From Blastomussa wellsi (taxonomy: Eukaryota; Cnidaria; Anthozoa; Scleractinia; Plerogyridae): DNA of 64,000 bases. Of the stretch, positions 12,201 through 22,933 are shown piece by piece. Both the position numbers and the translations under genes were made by a program. Position 1 is the stretch's first letter. Each line of letters starts with the position of its first letter. The stretch is taken from assembly GCA_947652115.1 (NCBI GenBank), contig OX393564.1, positions 22,198,896-22,262,895 of the forward strand, given 5' to 3'. Below the pieces are notes generated by a model. That model saw only the letters and a program-made list of their open reading frames with translations, had not been told where the DNA came from and made no database searches.

Positions 12201-15200
12201 GTGGGACACTGTGTCAAAATTACAGACATTTGTATGGATTTTAAACCATTTTTCAAAGTCCGAAACTTGGTCTCTTTTCAACCTAAAAACTTCAAACTTG
12301 GTCAGATGACCAATTTCAGCGTGATCTTTTGTGTGGTGGTGTCAATTTATTGATTGGTTAAAAGTTGAATCTCGCTCCAGTTCCCTGCAGAATTTCGGAA
12401 CGGCCTATAAGCAATCCTTGGACTAGTTAAGGTGGATCCATAGGGTAATGCTGAGAATCATCTGATTCAAGCATGAATTGAATAGCTAAATTATTAAAAG
12501 GAACATGCAGAGGTTGACTTGGTGGCAGAATTTGCATCCTTCAGATTTTTATGTACAACAGATTTTATATACATGCACGGCAAACAGGCTGATCTCTATC
12601 CTTTGAATGAACCAATTGATTGGGCTGACAAATTGTTAGTGCATGAATTTACTTACGGGTGATCTCAAAACAGGGAGACAGGGGCAAAATTCAGCTAAAC
12701 CAGCAGATCAGGCCAAGCTGAGACGAGCCGCTGAGAGAGAGGGAAGAAGAGCACGGAGGAGAAAACACAGAGAAAAAGAGAAGAAAGGTTCACAGCCCGA
12801 CACACACCACGAAGGACAGTCAACAGACGACGAAGAAACTGAAACAGATGTAGTCAAGTTTAGGGCAGAAACAAGTAAGATGATTTTCAATAATGGCTCC
12901 ATTTCCACCACTGTACATGTAGTCTTATTCTATTTGCCTGTTTCTAAGACTGATGATGCATTGAGATACAGTATTAGGGTGTTGGATATGCAGTAGCTTG
13001 GAGGTTTGTGTGTTAGATTACAGGGTGTAGGTTTCAATTCTTGTAGATGTTCATGAGGGCATTTATTAATTTTATTGATAAGCAATGGCTGTTTACTTTA
13101 AGGGTTGGCCTGACCATTGTTTGTGTGCTGGACTCCCGAACATTTTGGGTTTTAGTCCTGACGAAGTTAATGTTTGAGGTTACCCTGTGATGGACTAGTC
13201 ACTAGCATTCTACCCAGGTGGAGTAGAAATACTCTTACATGTACATGTAGTTGCTTCATGGTGTGGAAACTACAACAAGGTCTGATGAGCCACCAACTTG
13301 CCTTCTTTTTACATAAGAGGCGGCATTTGTTTGAGTATATGGTATTTCAAGGAATACGTGTACATATGGTATTTGAACTCAAGCAGCCATTTTTAAATTA
13401 TGCAAATCAGTTTTTTGTGACTTTCCGTTCCCCCCCAGGTGGATTTTGATGGACTTTTGATATGTTGGTTAGAGGACTTAAGGAACTATTTGGTGCTATC
13501 GGACTTTCTGTTGCAATTATTAAGTATAGAATGACTAGACTATTTTTGAACATTTTACAAGAGAGTTACTTACCCCCTCAAAACTATGATAAGCCACCTT
13601 AATGATTTCTGTCTTTTGTCCCTTTCTGTTATTGTTTTTTTTTTTATTAGAGAGGATTTTATCAGAACACAAAGCTATATTTGAAGACGTCGTGGAAGAC
13701 TTCAGCTCTATTGACTCGATAAAATCAAGATTTGAAGAGTGGAAGAACAAACATGAAGACTGTTATAGGAATGCATACATTTCACTTTGTCTCCCTAAAC
13801 TGTTTGCTCCGTTTATTAGACTGCAACTTTTGGACTGGAACCCGTTTGAGGTACAATTGATACCTTTGTTATGAACGTTGTGAACAAAAGTGCAACAGTA
13901 CTGAACTTGGCAAGGATATGGCGTTGGTGGTGAACACCTTGCCACACGCAAAGTTTCACTGAAGCAGGTTACTGTCACCAGACGTGCATTTGATTTAAAT
14001 TTCCCTTGAAAGTGGTGCACTGTGAAAATATATGGCACTGTCGCTTGGTGGCATTAGATATTCAAGAGAATGATACTACGAACTGACGGCAAATCTTGGT
14101 GAAATCCCAAAAGAGAGAAATATATACGTTTTTTACTGACTTGGCACATACAACGTGGCTACAAAGACAATAGTTTTGATTTTGAAAAAAAAAACATAAA
14201 ACCGACAATACAGATGAGAGCTTTAGAGTGCATGTAGTACCTTTCATTGATGCCAATACAGAATTAAAATTTCCAATATGTTTTTGGAACTCTATTTGAC
14301 TTCAAGTAGTAGCTGCTAAATCTGGTACTTTCTTGTTTTGGCGATGCCTCTGTCTCAAGATACAGAGCATCCGATGAGCTTTTCCTCCAAGCATTTCGCT
14401 GTGGTATTAACTTGCTTGTGTCTATTTATTAATTTTTGACTTTTTCTTTTCAGGCCAAATGTATGGAGATCGAGGACTTCCGCTGGTACAAAAGTCTGGT
14501 GTTGTTTGGATGTGGGGATGATCCTTATGACATTGATGTTGAAGACCCTGATGTCAAACTCATTCCAGCAGTGTTGGAGAAGTCGCTAATTCCAAAACTA
14601 ACTGGTATTCACTTCGCTCTTTAATATAAGTCTCCTCATGCAGGGATGTAGCTAAGAAATTGCAAAGCCAGCTCACAAACAAGCTCAGCCAGCTTTTCTG
14701 ACCATTGTACCGTACCTGGAAAATTTCTTAGAGTCTTTGTTTTGTAGTGAAATTTAAGCTGGTGATAAGCTCTCTTTCAGCCGGTGAAATTAGCTGGTAG
14801 CAGGCCCTTAGCTACATCCTTGCTCATGGAGCAAAGGGTGTCAACATTGTTTCCATTGGTGGGTTAGGTGCTTAGCCAGTCTGGTTATAAATCAGAGTCA
14901 TTGGCCTGAGTGGAGTACAATTAAGCGTCTTAATGTACGAGTAATTTCAAAATTGAAATTTCAAATTATGAGCACAATAATAACTCCCTGAATTGTATCA
15001 CATGAGATCTTTTTGTAAATTGATTGAATAATTATAAGTTTGATTTTTCCACACAAAATAGGTTCTCAAAGACCTTTGAACCTAGTAGCCACTTATGAAT
15101 GGGTGAGGTCTGGAAGTTAACGATACGGGGAGGGAGGTTCAGAGGCTCCCTGATTTCCCTCCACACCCCCATTCCCCCGCCAGTGTGTGCCACACAGCAA

Positions 15201-18200
15201 AAATTGAAGCAAGTCAAGGACGGAGTTTAAATTGTGCTACTGAAACATGGAATTGTTTTATCTTTTTTTTGTGTAGGACTGTTTGAACATGTGTGGGATC
15301 CTTTATCACAGAGGCAAATAGTGCTGGCTATTAAATTAATACGAGGGATGGCTGAAGTTTATCCTAACTTTCATGCTCAAGATAAATCCACACAGGTAAG
15401 ATTAAAAACATAAAATGTTTAAGCCGTAAGAATTAAAAAATAAATTGCCTTAACCTAAAAATTTATCTGCAACAGCTTCATGTATGTGAATTTTTTCCAA
15501 GTTGCATGTTGATTAGATAACACATGTAAATCGCATTTTTTAAAACCATGGCATTACTTAATACAAGCCGAAAAATTCAAGTACAATATTTGGCACGATG
15601 TCTTGGCAAATCCGTTTTCCGCTAATTGACAATTTGGCATAATTTGAGCACTGTGGTAATCTTTAAATTTTGTGCGTTTCACTTTTGCCACTTATTTTGG
15701 AGTGTTGCTTATTTGAGGCATGCACTCAAACTTTAAAAATAACTTGCAACATTTTGAGAATGATGAAAAGTAAATTTCAACAGCAGATAATGTTATAGCC
15801 ACTTCAAACTAAAAAACCTTGTTTTTTCCTGTAGAAAACGTTTCCGAGGATACCGGTAGTTAAGACTGAGTTAAACCATTCCTGTTCTTTATTTTTACTG
15901 AGCCTCCTGTCCATTAATTCTGTGCAATGATGCTACAAATAAGAACGACCCTGTTTTGAATGAATGCAGCACTTATTTGATTGCATCACTGTTTAATAGT
16001 TTTGCTCTCATGTGTCCTAGTCAGCCACGCCTTTGTTATTGTTTGTAAACATGCAAAAGTTTCAGTATTATATTTTACGCAGAGGGTGTTGAAACGAAGT
16101 AGGTCGCTAAGAAACTTGATTAAAGTAAATTAAACACTTCCAGTAACATAACTTACAGCAATGCAATACGATTAGGCTTCACCATAATATTTCCATAAGT
16201 TTGATGGCATCAAAAATGGTGGAGGCTGACTAGGGTCCTTTAAACATTGTTAACATTATTATCTTCCAATATCAAGTTGTGTTTAATAATTATTTTTATT
16301 TTCTTATTGTCTTTTTTTCTTTTGTGAAGTCACTGTTTGCTGCGATCACAGCTCGCATGAGAAGATGTGTAAGCGATGATGTCTATGTTCCTCTTTATCC
16401 CAAAAGGTATGGTTTGAACTCTTCTTCCTTTTGATTCATCCTTAACTATGTGTAGATCACCTTAATATTTAAAAGTAAACATTTTACCCTTATTTTTTGA
16501 CAGTTTACTGGATAACAAATCTTCTGGGGCTTTGGCCTTCTTCCAGAGACAGTTTTGGAGTTGTGTGAAGGTATTTTCTTTCAAGACTTTCTTGTGCGAA
16601 ATACAAACAAAAGTGAAAATTCCTCTGTATACAGCTGTTTTGAGTAATATTGTCCCTCAGAAGCACCAATTGTATGCAGATACTAAGGGTTAAACTGCCT
16701 ATAAAGTAGAAATTTTTTCAGCACTTTGGTAGTTTTTGATGTTTATTTTTCGATAAGGCCAAAAATGAATAATGCTAAAATAAGAGAGGAAAATCTGACT
16801 TTTGCCACATAAAGTTCCAATTTGGCAAATCAAAAAGTGGTTCTTAATTGCAGGTGGCCAAATCATCATTTTGATGCAACTGTGACATAGAAACTATTAC
16901 TCAGGTCTGTGTATGAGGAGGAAATTTCCCTCTGACGTGTATGTGCACACCTGCTGGCAATGGCCTAGAATTATCCCATCTTAAGATCCACGGATCCACC
17001 TAATTAACCATCTGAAGGCATCTGAAGGCAGCTCTTTCTTTCATCGTTACTGCTGAGCAGGCTATTGTACACTAAACATTTGGCCCACAGCATGTTCTTG
17101 AACGTTTTTATGGTTAATGTTTTTACACTTAATTAACTACCTAACTATTGGCCTTTATTATTTTCGTGTTTAATTGCAGCTCATGGGTAACATCCTTAGA
17201 TGGGAGGGTCTCATTTCAACTGCCAGACTGCAGGAGATGGCAGTCGACGGTCTACTGAACAGATATCTGCTGTTAGCTCTTCAACACTCTCATCTGTACT
17301 ATGACAGTCTGGAAAAGGCTAAAGCTGTAAGTCCTGTTCTTTATTACAGTAAAAGCTCTCTCTTCTAACAAGCATGCCCCATTGGGGGACACTTACCCCC
17401 AGGTAGAACTTAGCCATGATCTTAGCCACATACATTAGCCTTGGTAGCATTTTGGGTGCACAAAAATTGAGATGAGGGCAAAAGGACTAAGAGGGTGGGT
17501 AGATGATGGTTTGATAGTAATTTTTAAATCTCTGATTTAATCCAGTTGTGTATTATACATGTAGGTGCATTGAAGACAAGTCTCAGCAAGAATGATTTTT
17601 TCTCATTACAGATCACAGCTGCGTTTCCCAAACAGTGGTTTAACGATCAGCAACAGAAGACGTTGCCCTCGTTGGAAGCATTGGCGCGTTATCTTGCCAC
17701 CTTGGCAGCCAGCATGCAACGCTCTTGCGCAGGGTGTCCTGAAACCGAGAAAAAGAAAGCAAGGTAATAAGATATGGATTGTGTGTTTGGGCTAGTAGCA
17801 ATACTCCGAGAAGATTTATGCAATGGAAACCGGTTTCAGTTGATATGTCCCAGAATTTTTGGCTGTTTTCTTGAATGAAAAGTCCTTGAAATTTCAAACG
17901 GCATTCTCTTGTTTTTATGCAATGTTGGTAAATGTGATGCTTTCCTAGCTTTTTCCAGGCCCCTAGTGAGTCCGGAGAAAAGGCATCCAAGCGTGAGGGA
18001 AGGGGAAAAAGGGGGGGGGGGGAGATTGCAGTGCTTACGAAAATTCATTTTGTGCCCTTGAGAAGTTCTTGAATCTTGATAAAACTGGAATGTTCATCTG
18101 CCACGAGCGTGGAGCAAAAACACTCTTAGTAACGGATAGGATTGAAACCCATACCTCCCCGGATGTCATGTCTTGTCATTCTTTCCCAGAGCCGCTTGTC

Positions 18201-18958
18201 CCTCTTAGCCGGCTGGACCTGTGCACGAGGAACAAGTGGCTCTGGGAAAACACGATTTGATTAGCTGAAATCAAACAAAGGGAATCCAATCACATCAGCC
18301 GTTTTAAAATCCTTTATCGTTAGCGGCTGATGTGATTGGACTCCCTTTGTTTGATTTCAGCGAATCAAATCGTGTGTACCCAGAGCCACTTGTTCCTCGT
18401 GCACAGGCCCAGCCGGCTAAGAGGGACAAGCGGCTCTGGGGACGAGAATGATGTCTTGTGTGAAGCGTTCATTGCCCGATTTCGTACGGGGGGGGGGGGG
18501 GGGGGGGGGGAAGTCTGGTAACGAAATCCGTATTATTTCTGACAAAATCCGTAAGTTTGGTGTTAATCAGGACAATATTGAAGGAGATATAGCCATTCAA
18601 AAACTTGAAAATTTACGAAGAAATGTATGGATTGCCGGACACCATATATTTCTTAGTAAATTTTGGAGTTTTTGGTTGGCTGTATCTCGTTCAATATTAG
18701 ACCAATAAGCACCAAACTTGACGATCTTGTAAAGCTCGGTGTGCTCTTTGTGAGTAGGTGGATCTTGTTTTGAATAATCCCATAATATACAGACTAGGAC
18801 CCAGTCCCCCCGTATGACATCAGGCAATGCTGTTTTCTCTTTGTTCCAGGAGCGGCATCAAGAAACTAATTCAGCTTCTACTTCAACTGAGATCAGTGGA
18901 CAAGGCGAAACTAGTGGCTGCAGAACATAACCTGGATGAGCTCGTGAAAGATGTATGA
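9227..18958 (+). CDS. PAXBP1: PAX3/7-binding protein 1 (GCFC family), complete, 11 exons
   Basis: The exons are 9227-10531, 11655-11781, 12674-12874, 13651-13850, 14454-14604, 15277-15395, 16330-16406, 16504-16570, 17180-17326, 17612-17763 and 18850-18958. All are GT-AG and all phases join, giving 884 aa plus a stop (vertebrate family about 917 aa). The ATG at 9227 is chosen because it lies in GCCACCATG and gives MFKKHAKRNFRKK, like the MFRK start of vertebrate PAXBP1; an in-frame ATG at 9218 would add three residues. Family landmarks are SLLSFDDE with EVFKVRKS, IPDAATIHAARKRREMAR, GRLVREDENDVSDDE, a coiled coil at about 360-435 ending in FFQEMRGYVKDL, ARRRKHREKEK before STDDEETETD, and then the GCFC domain (FEDVVEDFSSIDSIKSRFEE, LCLPKLFAPFIRLQLLDWNP, DDVYVPLYPK, FFQRQFWSCVKLMGNILRW, LQEMAVDGLLNRYLL). 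The family is nuclear, linked to spliceosome-associated complexes and, in vertebrates, to PAX3/7 with H3K4 methyltransferases. The N-terminal third is acidic and low-complexity. Confidence 0.96.
10532..11654. other. PAXBP1 intron 1
   Basis: This intron opens with GTGGGTGATG, after which the frame stays open for 16 codons and then reaches a stop next to a run of G (10564-10574). No exon or complete repeat was recognised in it. The short ORFs inside show no family resemblance. Confidence 0.55.
11927..12317. mobile_element. Long inverted-repeat element (GAAATTGGTCATCTGACC ends)
   Basis: The left arm (GAAATTGGTCATCTGACCAA, then GTTTGAAGTTTTCAGGTT) is matched in inverse by the right arm, and the similarity continues inward for well over 100 bp on each side. 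It measures about 390 bp, has no coding capacity and sits in PAXBP1 intron 2. It would transcribe as a large imperfect hairpin. Confidence 0.85.
13085..13295 (+). mobile_element. Partial tRNA-derived SINE (main family)
   Basis: The head (TTTGTGTGCTGGACTCCCGA) and B-box remnant are joined directly to the GAGGTTACCCTGTGATGGAC body, and the copy ends at GTCTGATGAGCCACCA. The middle module with CAAGTCAC/GTGCCTC is missing, so the copy has an internal deletion. Confidence 0.75.
18176..18446. mobile_element. Palindromic MITE, CCCAGAGCCGCTTGTCCCTC arms
   Basis: Two arms of over 100 bp are inverted copies around a short unpaired centre (near 18303-18324). The left arm has CCCAGAGCCGCTTGTCCCTC then GGCTGATGTG in inverse; the right arm repeats both. 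It resembles the smaller palindrome at 32611-32689. It lies in the last PAXBP1 intron and has no coding capacity. Confidence 0.88.
18488..18510 (+). repeat. Poly-G tract (23 G)
   Basis: This is the longest of several G or C homopolymers in the window. It lies in the last PAXBP1 intron. The length is likely uncertain because such runs are error-prone in sequencing. Confidence 0.9.
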
Positions 18959-19636
18959 CACAGGCTACAATCCTTTCACCTCTGAAAAGTGCTGAGATGA
19001 ATGCTACAGGTGTTTCTTGCCCGTTTGCCGTTTTGTGTCGCAACTTGTTGACTCGGCGGATTTGTTGGCAAGTAACGTTGCTAGGCAGCTTTGCGTGCCT
19101 AGAGAATTAAAGGAACAAGACTGAAATTTCTTCGTCTTCACCAGATACAGCGATCATGCTGAGTGCTAACAACCTCAAATGAGAAAATGGTACTTTTTGA
19201 ATATGATGATGTAGCGACGCAATCCTTGCGTGACTCGGCTTTCTCTCGATCTGAGTCTCGCGAGACAGCACGTCACATTCCGATTCCTGTTTACTTTTGA
19301 CTCGCTCTGAACGTCATTCCTAATTACAGCCAGCGGAATGTTAACACTGATTTTTAAAGAAATGCCTTTTCAACAAGGCTTTGCAGCAGGCTTCTCAGTC
19401 AAGTTTCAGGATGTTTCTTTCTTCTCTCACCTCGGGCGAGATTGAATTTTGTCTCGGGTGCAAGGCTGCGACCTCAGTGGCTTATGTGGTCTTTCTTTAA
19501 AAATCAAACAGCGTCTCTCGTTACACCGAAAATTGGTTGAGACAGTTATCTCCAGATACATACATACCCTTTACCATAAACTTCGAAATGTATGAATTTT
19601 GGTGTGGAAGGTCACGAAGAAAAGTGAAAGTTTGTA

Positions 19637-19642
19637 AATAAA
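19637..19642 (+). terminator. Polyadenylation signal of PAXBP1
   Basis: AATAAA lies about 680 bp after the PAXBP1 stop and is followed within 25-35 bp by a GT-rich stretch (ATGATGTGTCGTGTT), the usual arrangement of an animal poly(A) site. Confidence 0.65.
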
Positions 19643-22099
19643 ATACATTATACAATGATGTGTCGTGTTATCACCGGGCTCACTCCGGTTTCGCAACATG
19701 GAGTCGATACCTAAGTTCGAAGCACTAAAAACTAAAAGACAAAGCACAACTCGAAAGGTAAAGAAAAGTGAAGTCTGTGTAAAGCCAAACGGAGCCTGAG
19801 CTTATCTCGGTTTTCCGCTACCCCCCCCCCCCCGCTGAAGGGATGCTAGTCCATCGCAGGGTTAACCCACCCATCGGTACCCTGTGTAGAGGAGAGGGGA
19901 GAGCGTGGCTTTGTTTATTCACTGCGCTCTCTCTCAGGCTCTCTCGGCTTCCGGTCTCGCGGTCTCTTCTACTGCGTTTCAATCGAGCGCGCTACCAAAA
20001 TAAACCGCCAGCTACGAGGGCTACGTTTACGGCGCCTCGTCTTTCAGTTTTTGGTGCTGCGTTTTGGAGTATTAAATGCTTCATTTTCGAGTTCTTATTT
20101 TCTTTAATACTGTGGGATATACGAGCGAAATCAAATAACGTTGTAATTCTTTTTTTACATACAAGGCGATAAAGAAACGCAATCTTTATGGACAACTAAA
20201 TCTGATTTGTAGCCGTTGTAGACGTTGAAGTTTTGTAGCCTCCTTCACAGACATTCTTTTGCTCGTCACGCAATCGCGAGTCGCGCGGGTGCAGAATCAT
20301 TGTGTGACGTGTGACTGAAATGCTGCCCGAAACGGAACAAAATGGCCAGCGCGGTAGTCGCTATTTGCAAATCTGTAAGCAAACCCAATTTGAAACTTTT
20401 CGCTTATTCCTTCTCTTTCTGTCCTCGATCTTCTCCGAGAATCGCGGATTATCCGTTAAAGGTTGCGTGACATCGATCAGAAGCAAAGTATAGTAAAAAA
20501 GATAAATAAATTCGGTAGCACAAACCAGACTCGGTACGGGACAAATGATGTCATAGCCATGTCTCTTTACTGTAATAGGCTGATTCCTAGGTTTCAATGA
20601 AAGGAAATACAATGACGTTAACACTTACCGGAAGTGGTGTTATATGAAAGGATTTCTCGGTCACACATGCAGTTCAAAGTACAGAGACCTCTCATGACCT
20701 CTCATCTACCCGCTAAAGGAGACGTACGTCTTGCTTACTGCAATGAAATGATGTACTAGTACTGTTGATGAATTTATAAAAATATTTCGTCAAAGCAAAC
20801 AGCTGGCTACGAAATTAAATGTATTTTGTGGCGAGTAATAAGTTAATTCGCGCCACCCGTTGCGTTACGGGTTGCGCATGCTGTTTTGTCGAATAGACTT
20901 TGCGGGCGCGGTGACCGTGTGTCTATATTCTACATTTCTTCTCACTTGTGTGGGTAAATAGGTGCATTTTAGCTTAGTTTAGTAACACGAATTTAAAACG
21001 TCCTCCAGAAAAGCACAATAATTGCATATCTTTGAAAAATACTGCAAACTGGGGTGATATCGAAGGTCTCCTATGCTAAATATCCCGACTTGTTGAACTG
21101 GTCTGGCAACTGATCCTGCTCCGAGATAGAGGCAAGTTGCTTTTATTTAACCAAAATAGTTGATTTAAACATCCGTTTTACTGATCAAACCTGTCTCGAT
21201 TTCTTGAGAAAAATGTAATTTATCAGTAGCACTTGTTTTTACATTTTATCGGCTGTGAGAACTGTGGTACGCTTCATTTGAACAATTAATATATTAAATG
21301 GCCGATTGAATTTTATTCAGCAATGTCTTCACTTCTCGTTCTTACTCTTGTAGGGTCGCGAGGTTTCTTCGTGAATATAAAGCTGACGGAGTTGAAATGA
21401 CTACCTAAATAACATTTGGCATTAAAGGATTTGAAGAGCAAATACTTATTCAACCAATGAAGTTGTAACCATTTGTCAATATTAAATCCAACTGTTTGCA
21501 CAAGACGTTGTGAATTTCGCGGGTCGGTATCTTTTTGTACCACAGATTTTGTATCAAAATATCAGCCACAACTGATAAAACAAAGAAAGAAAAGATTACC
21601 ACTGTTTTCAACTGCCCATTGCTTCTTTATATTTCCTGGTGAAAGCAACAGGGGTCGAATTATGTGTGGTTTGCAACACAATGAAATAGTCGACGTGATT
21701 TCATAAATTACTGACGGTATTTTTGGACAACATGTAATACGTTGAGTATATGAATGGGCGGATAAATTTCAATGTAAATTTTACGGAAACTGACGGATAT
21801 ACGAATAAAAATTCAGGAAATCGGAGTTTGTGTAGTGAAACTGAATGAAATAACAATCCAATGCCCTTCCCTAATGTATTCATTTCGCCATTGTTTATCT
21901 TTTCTCCAGCGGTGCTGTTTTCGGATGAAGGACCTCTAAGCTCTTGAAATGATCTAAATTGTTCAAAAAAGTTCACTTTAACGATCTTAGCGACGGCTGA
22001 AAGAAGAGGAGACGGGGGCGTTGTGATCGTGCAGAGAAATGTCACCAGAAAGTGTCTGCTGTTGTTGGGGTAAAAAGTATCATTTTCCGCCATCGCTCT
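19643..22099. other. Intergenic region upstream of MYO9
   Basis: It contains a SINE fragment (19797-19886), a CpG-rich patch with TGACGT near 20270-20340, and a small open frame at 20342 that could be a first exon. AT-rich sequence then runs to the MYO9 start. It likely holds the MYO9 promoter and 5' UTR; possible 5' UTR acceptors are GATCTTAG (near 21990) and GTGCAG (near 22034). None can be proved without transcripts. Confidence 0.5.
19797..19886 (-). mobile_element. SINE fragment (main family), minus strand
   Basis: It has the 3' modules only: GAGCTTATCTCGGTTT, a run of C, GGGATGCTAGTCCATCGCAG and the GGTACC junction. It is truncated. Confidence 0.7.
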
Positions 22100-22107
22100 A
22101 TGGCTGA
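22039..22107 (+). promoter_or_regulatory. Upstream ORF overlapping the MYO9 start
   Basis: An ATG at 22039 opens a 22-codon frame that ends at a TGA overlapping the first codons of MYO9 (ATG at 22100) in another frame. If the mRNA begins upstream of 22039, this frame would lower translation from the main start, whose own context (CGCTCTATGG) lacks a purine at -3. Confidence 0.45.
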
Positions 22108-22933
22108 GAGAGACGGCAGTCGGCGTACTAAACTTCGAATATTCGCCGGTCATTTGCTCGCCGCTGTACAATCAACTGTGGTTTCGGTAGCAGAAAGTGC
22201 GACCACTCGCCAAGTATTAAAACTAACGCTTGGGAATCTCGAGATTAAAGACAAGCCGGACAATTTTGAATTGGTAGAGGTTTGTTACAGAGACAGTGTT
22301 TTGGATCAGGAAAGCGAGAGAGTTCTAGGGGTCGCTGATCACCCCGTCCAAGTCATACAAAGCTGGAAGAACTTGCCACCCAAGGTTAGAACTTCTTATC
22401 GGCTGTTTATTAGAGAGAAAGTCTTCGAGGACGACGAGCTAAAACCAGAACTACTTAGACATAACTGGATGGATTGCCACGAAAGTGTTAGGAGCTGGCA
22501 AGAGCTGGACTTCGATTTGGAATCTAAACTTCCGGATGACGATTTGTGTCGTTTGCCATCACTATCAGAGCAAACTTTACTCGAACATTTGGAGGGAAGA
22601 TTTTCCCAAGGACGGATTTATACTTATGTGGGGGAAATTCTCATTGCCGTGAACCCTTTTCGCTTTTTTCCTATGTACAATCCAAAGTTTATCAATGCTT
22701 ACAACAACCGGAACTTGGGCTCGCTTCCTCCCCATATTTTCGCAATCGCCGATGTGGCTTTTCATCGCATGTTGCGAGAGAAGAAAAGTCAATGTGTAGT
22801 TATTAGTGGTGAAAGTGGATCGGGAAAAACAGAAAGCACAAAACTCTTAGTTCATCATTTGACGGCTTTGGGTTTAAAAACACAAGCTTCGTCCGTGGAG
22901 AAGACTATCCTTGGTGTTGGGCCGGTTCTCGAG
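22100..22933 (+). CDS. MYO9: MYO9 exon 1: RA-like domain and motor N-terminus
   Basis: A single 834-bp exon gives 278 residues. Residues about 10-110 form the Ras-association-like N-terminus typical of class IX (LRIFAGHLL through SYRLFIREK). The linker [19 protein letters not shown] leads into the motor with [15 protein letters not shown] and [15 protein letters not shown]. The ATP-binding P-loop GESGSGKT is at residues 237-244. Start: ATG at 22100 is the first ATG in this frame giving homologous sequence; the frame stays open upstream without an ATG back to a GTG at 22052. Confidence 0.93.
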
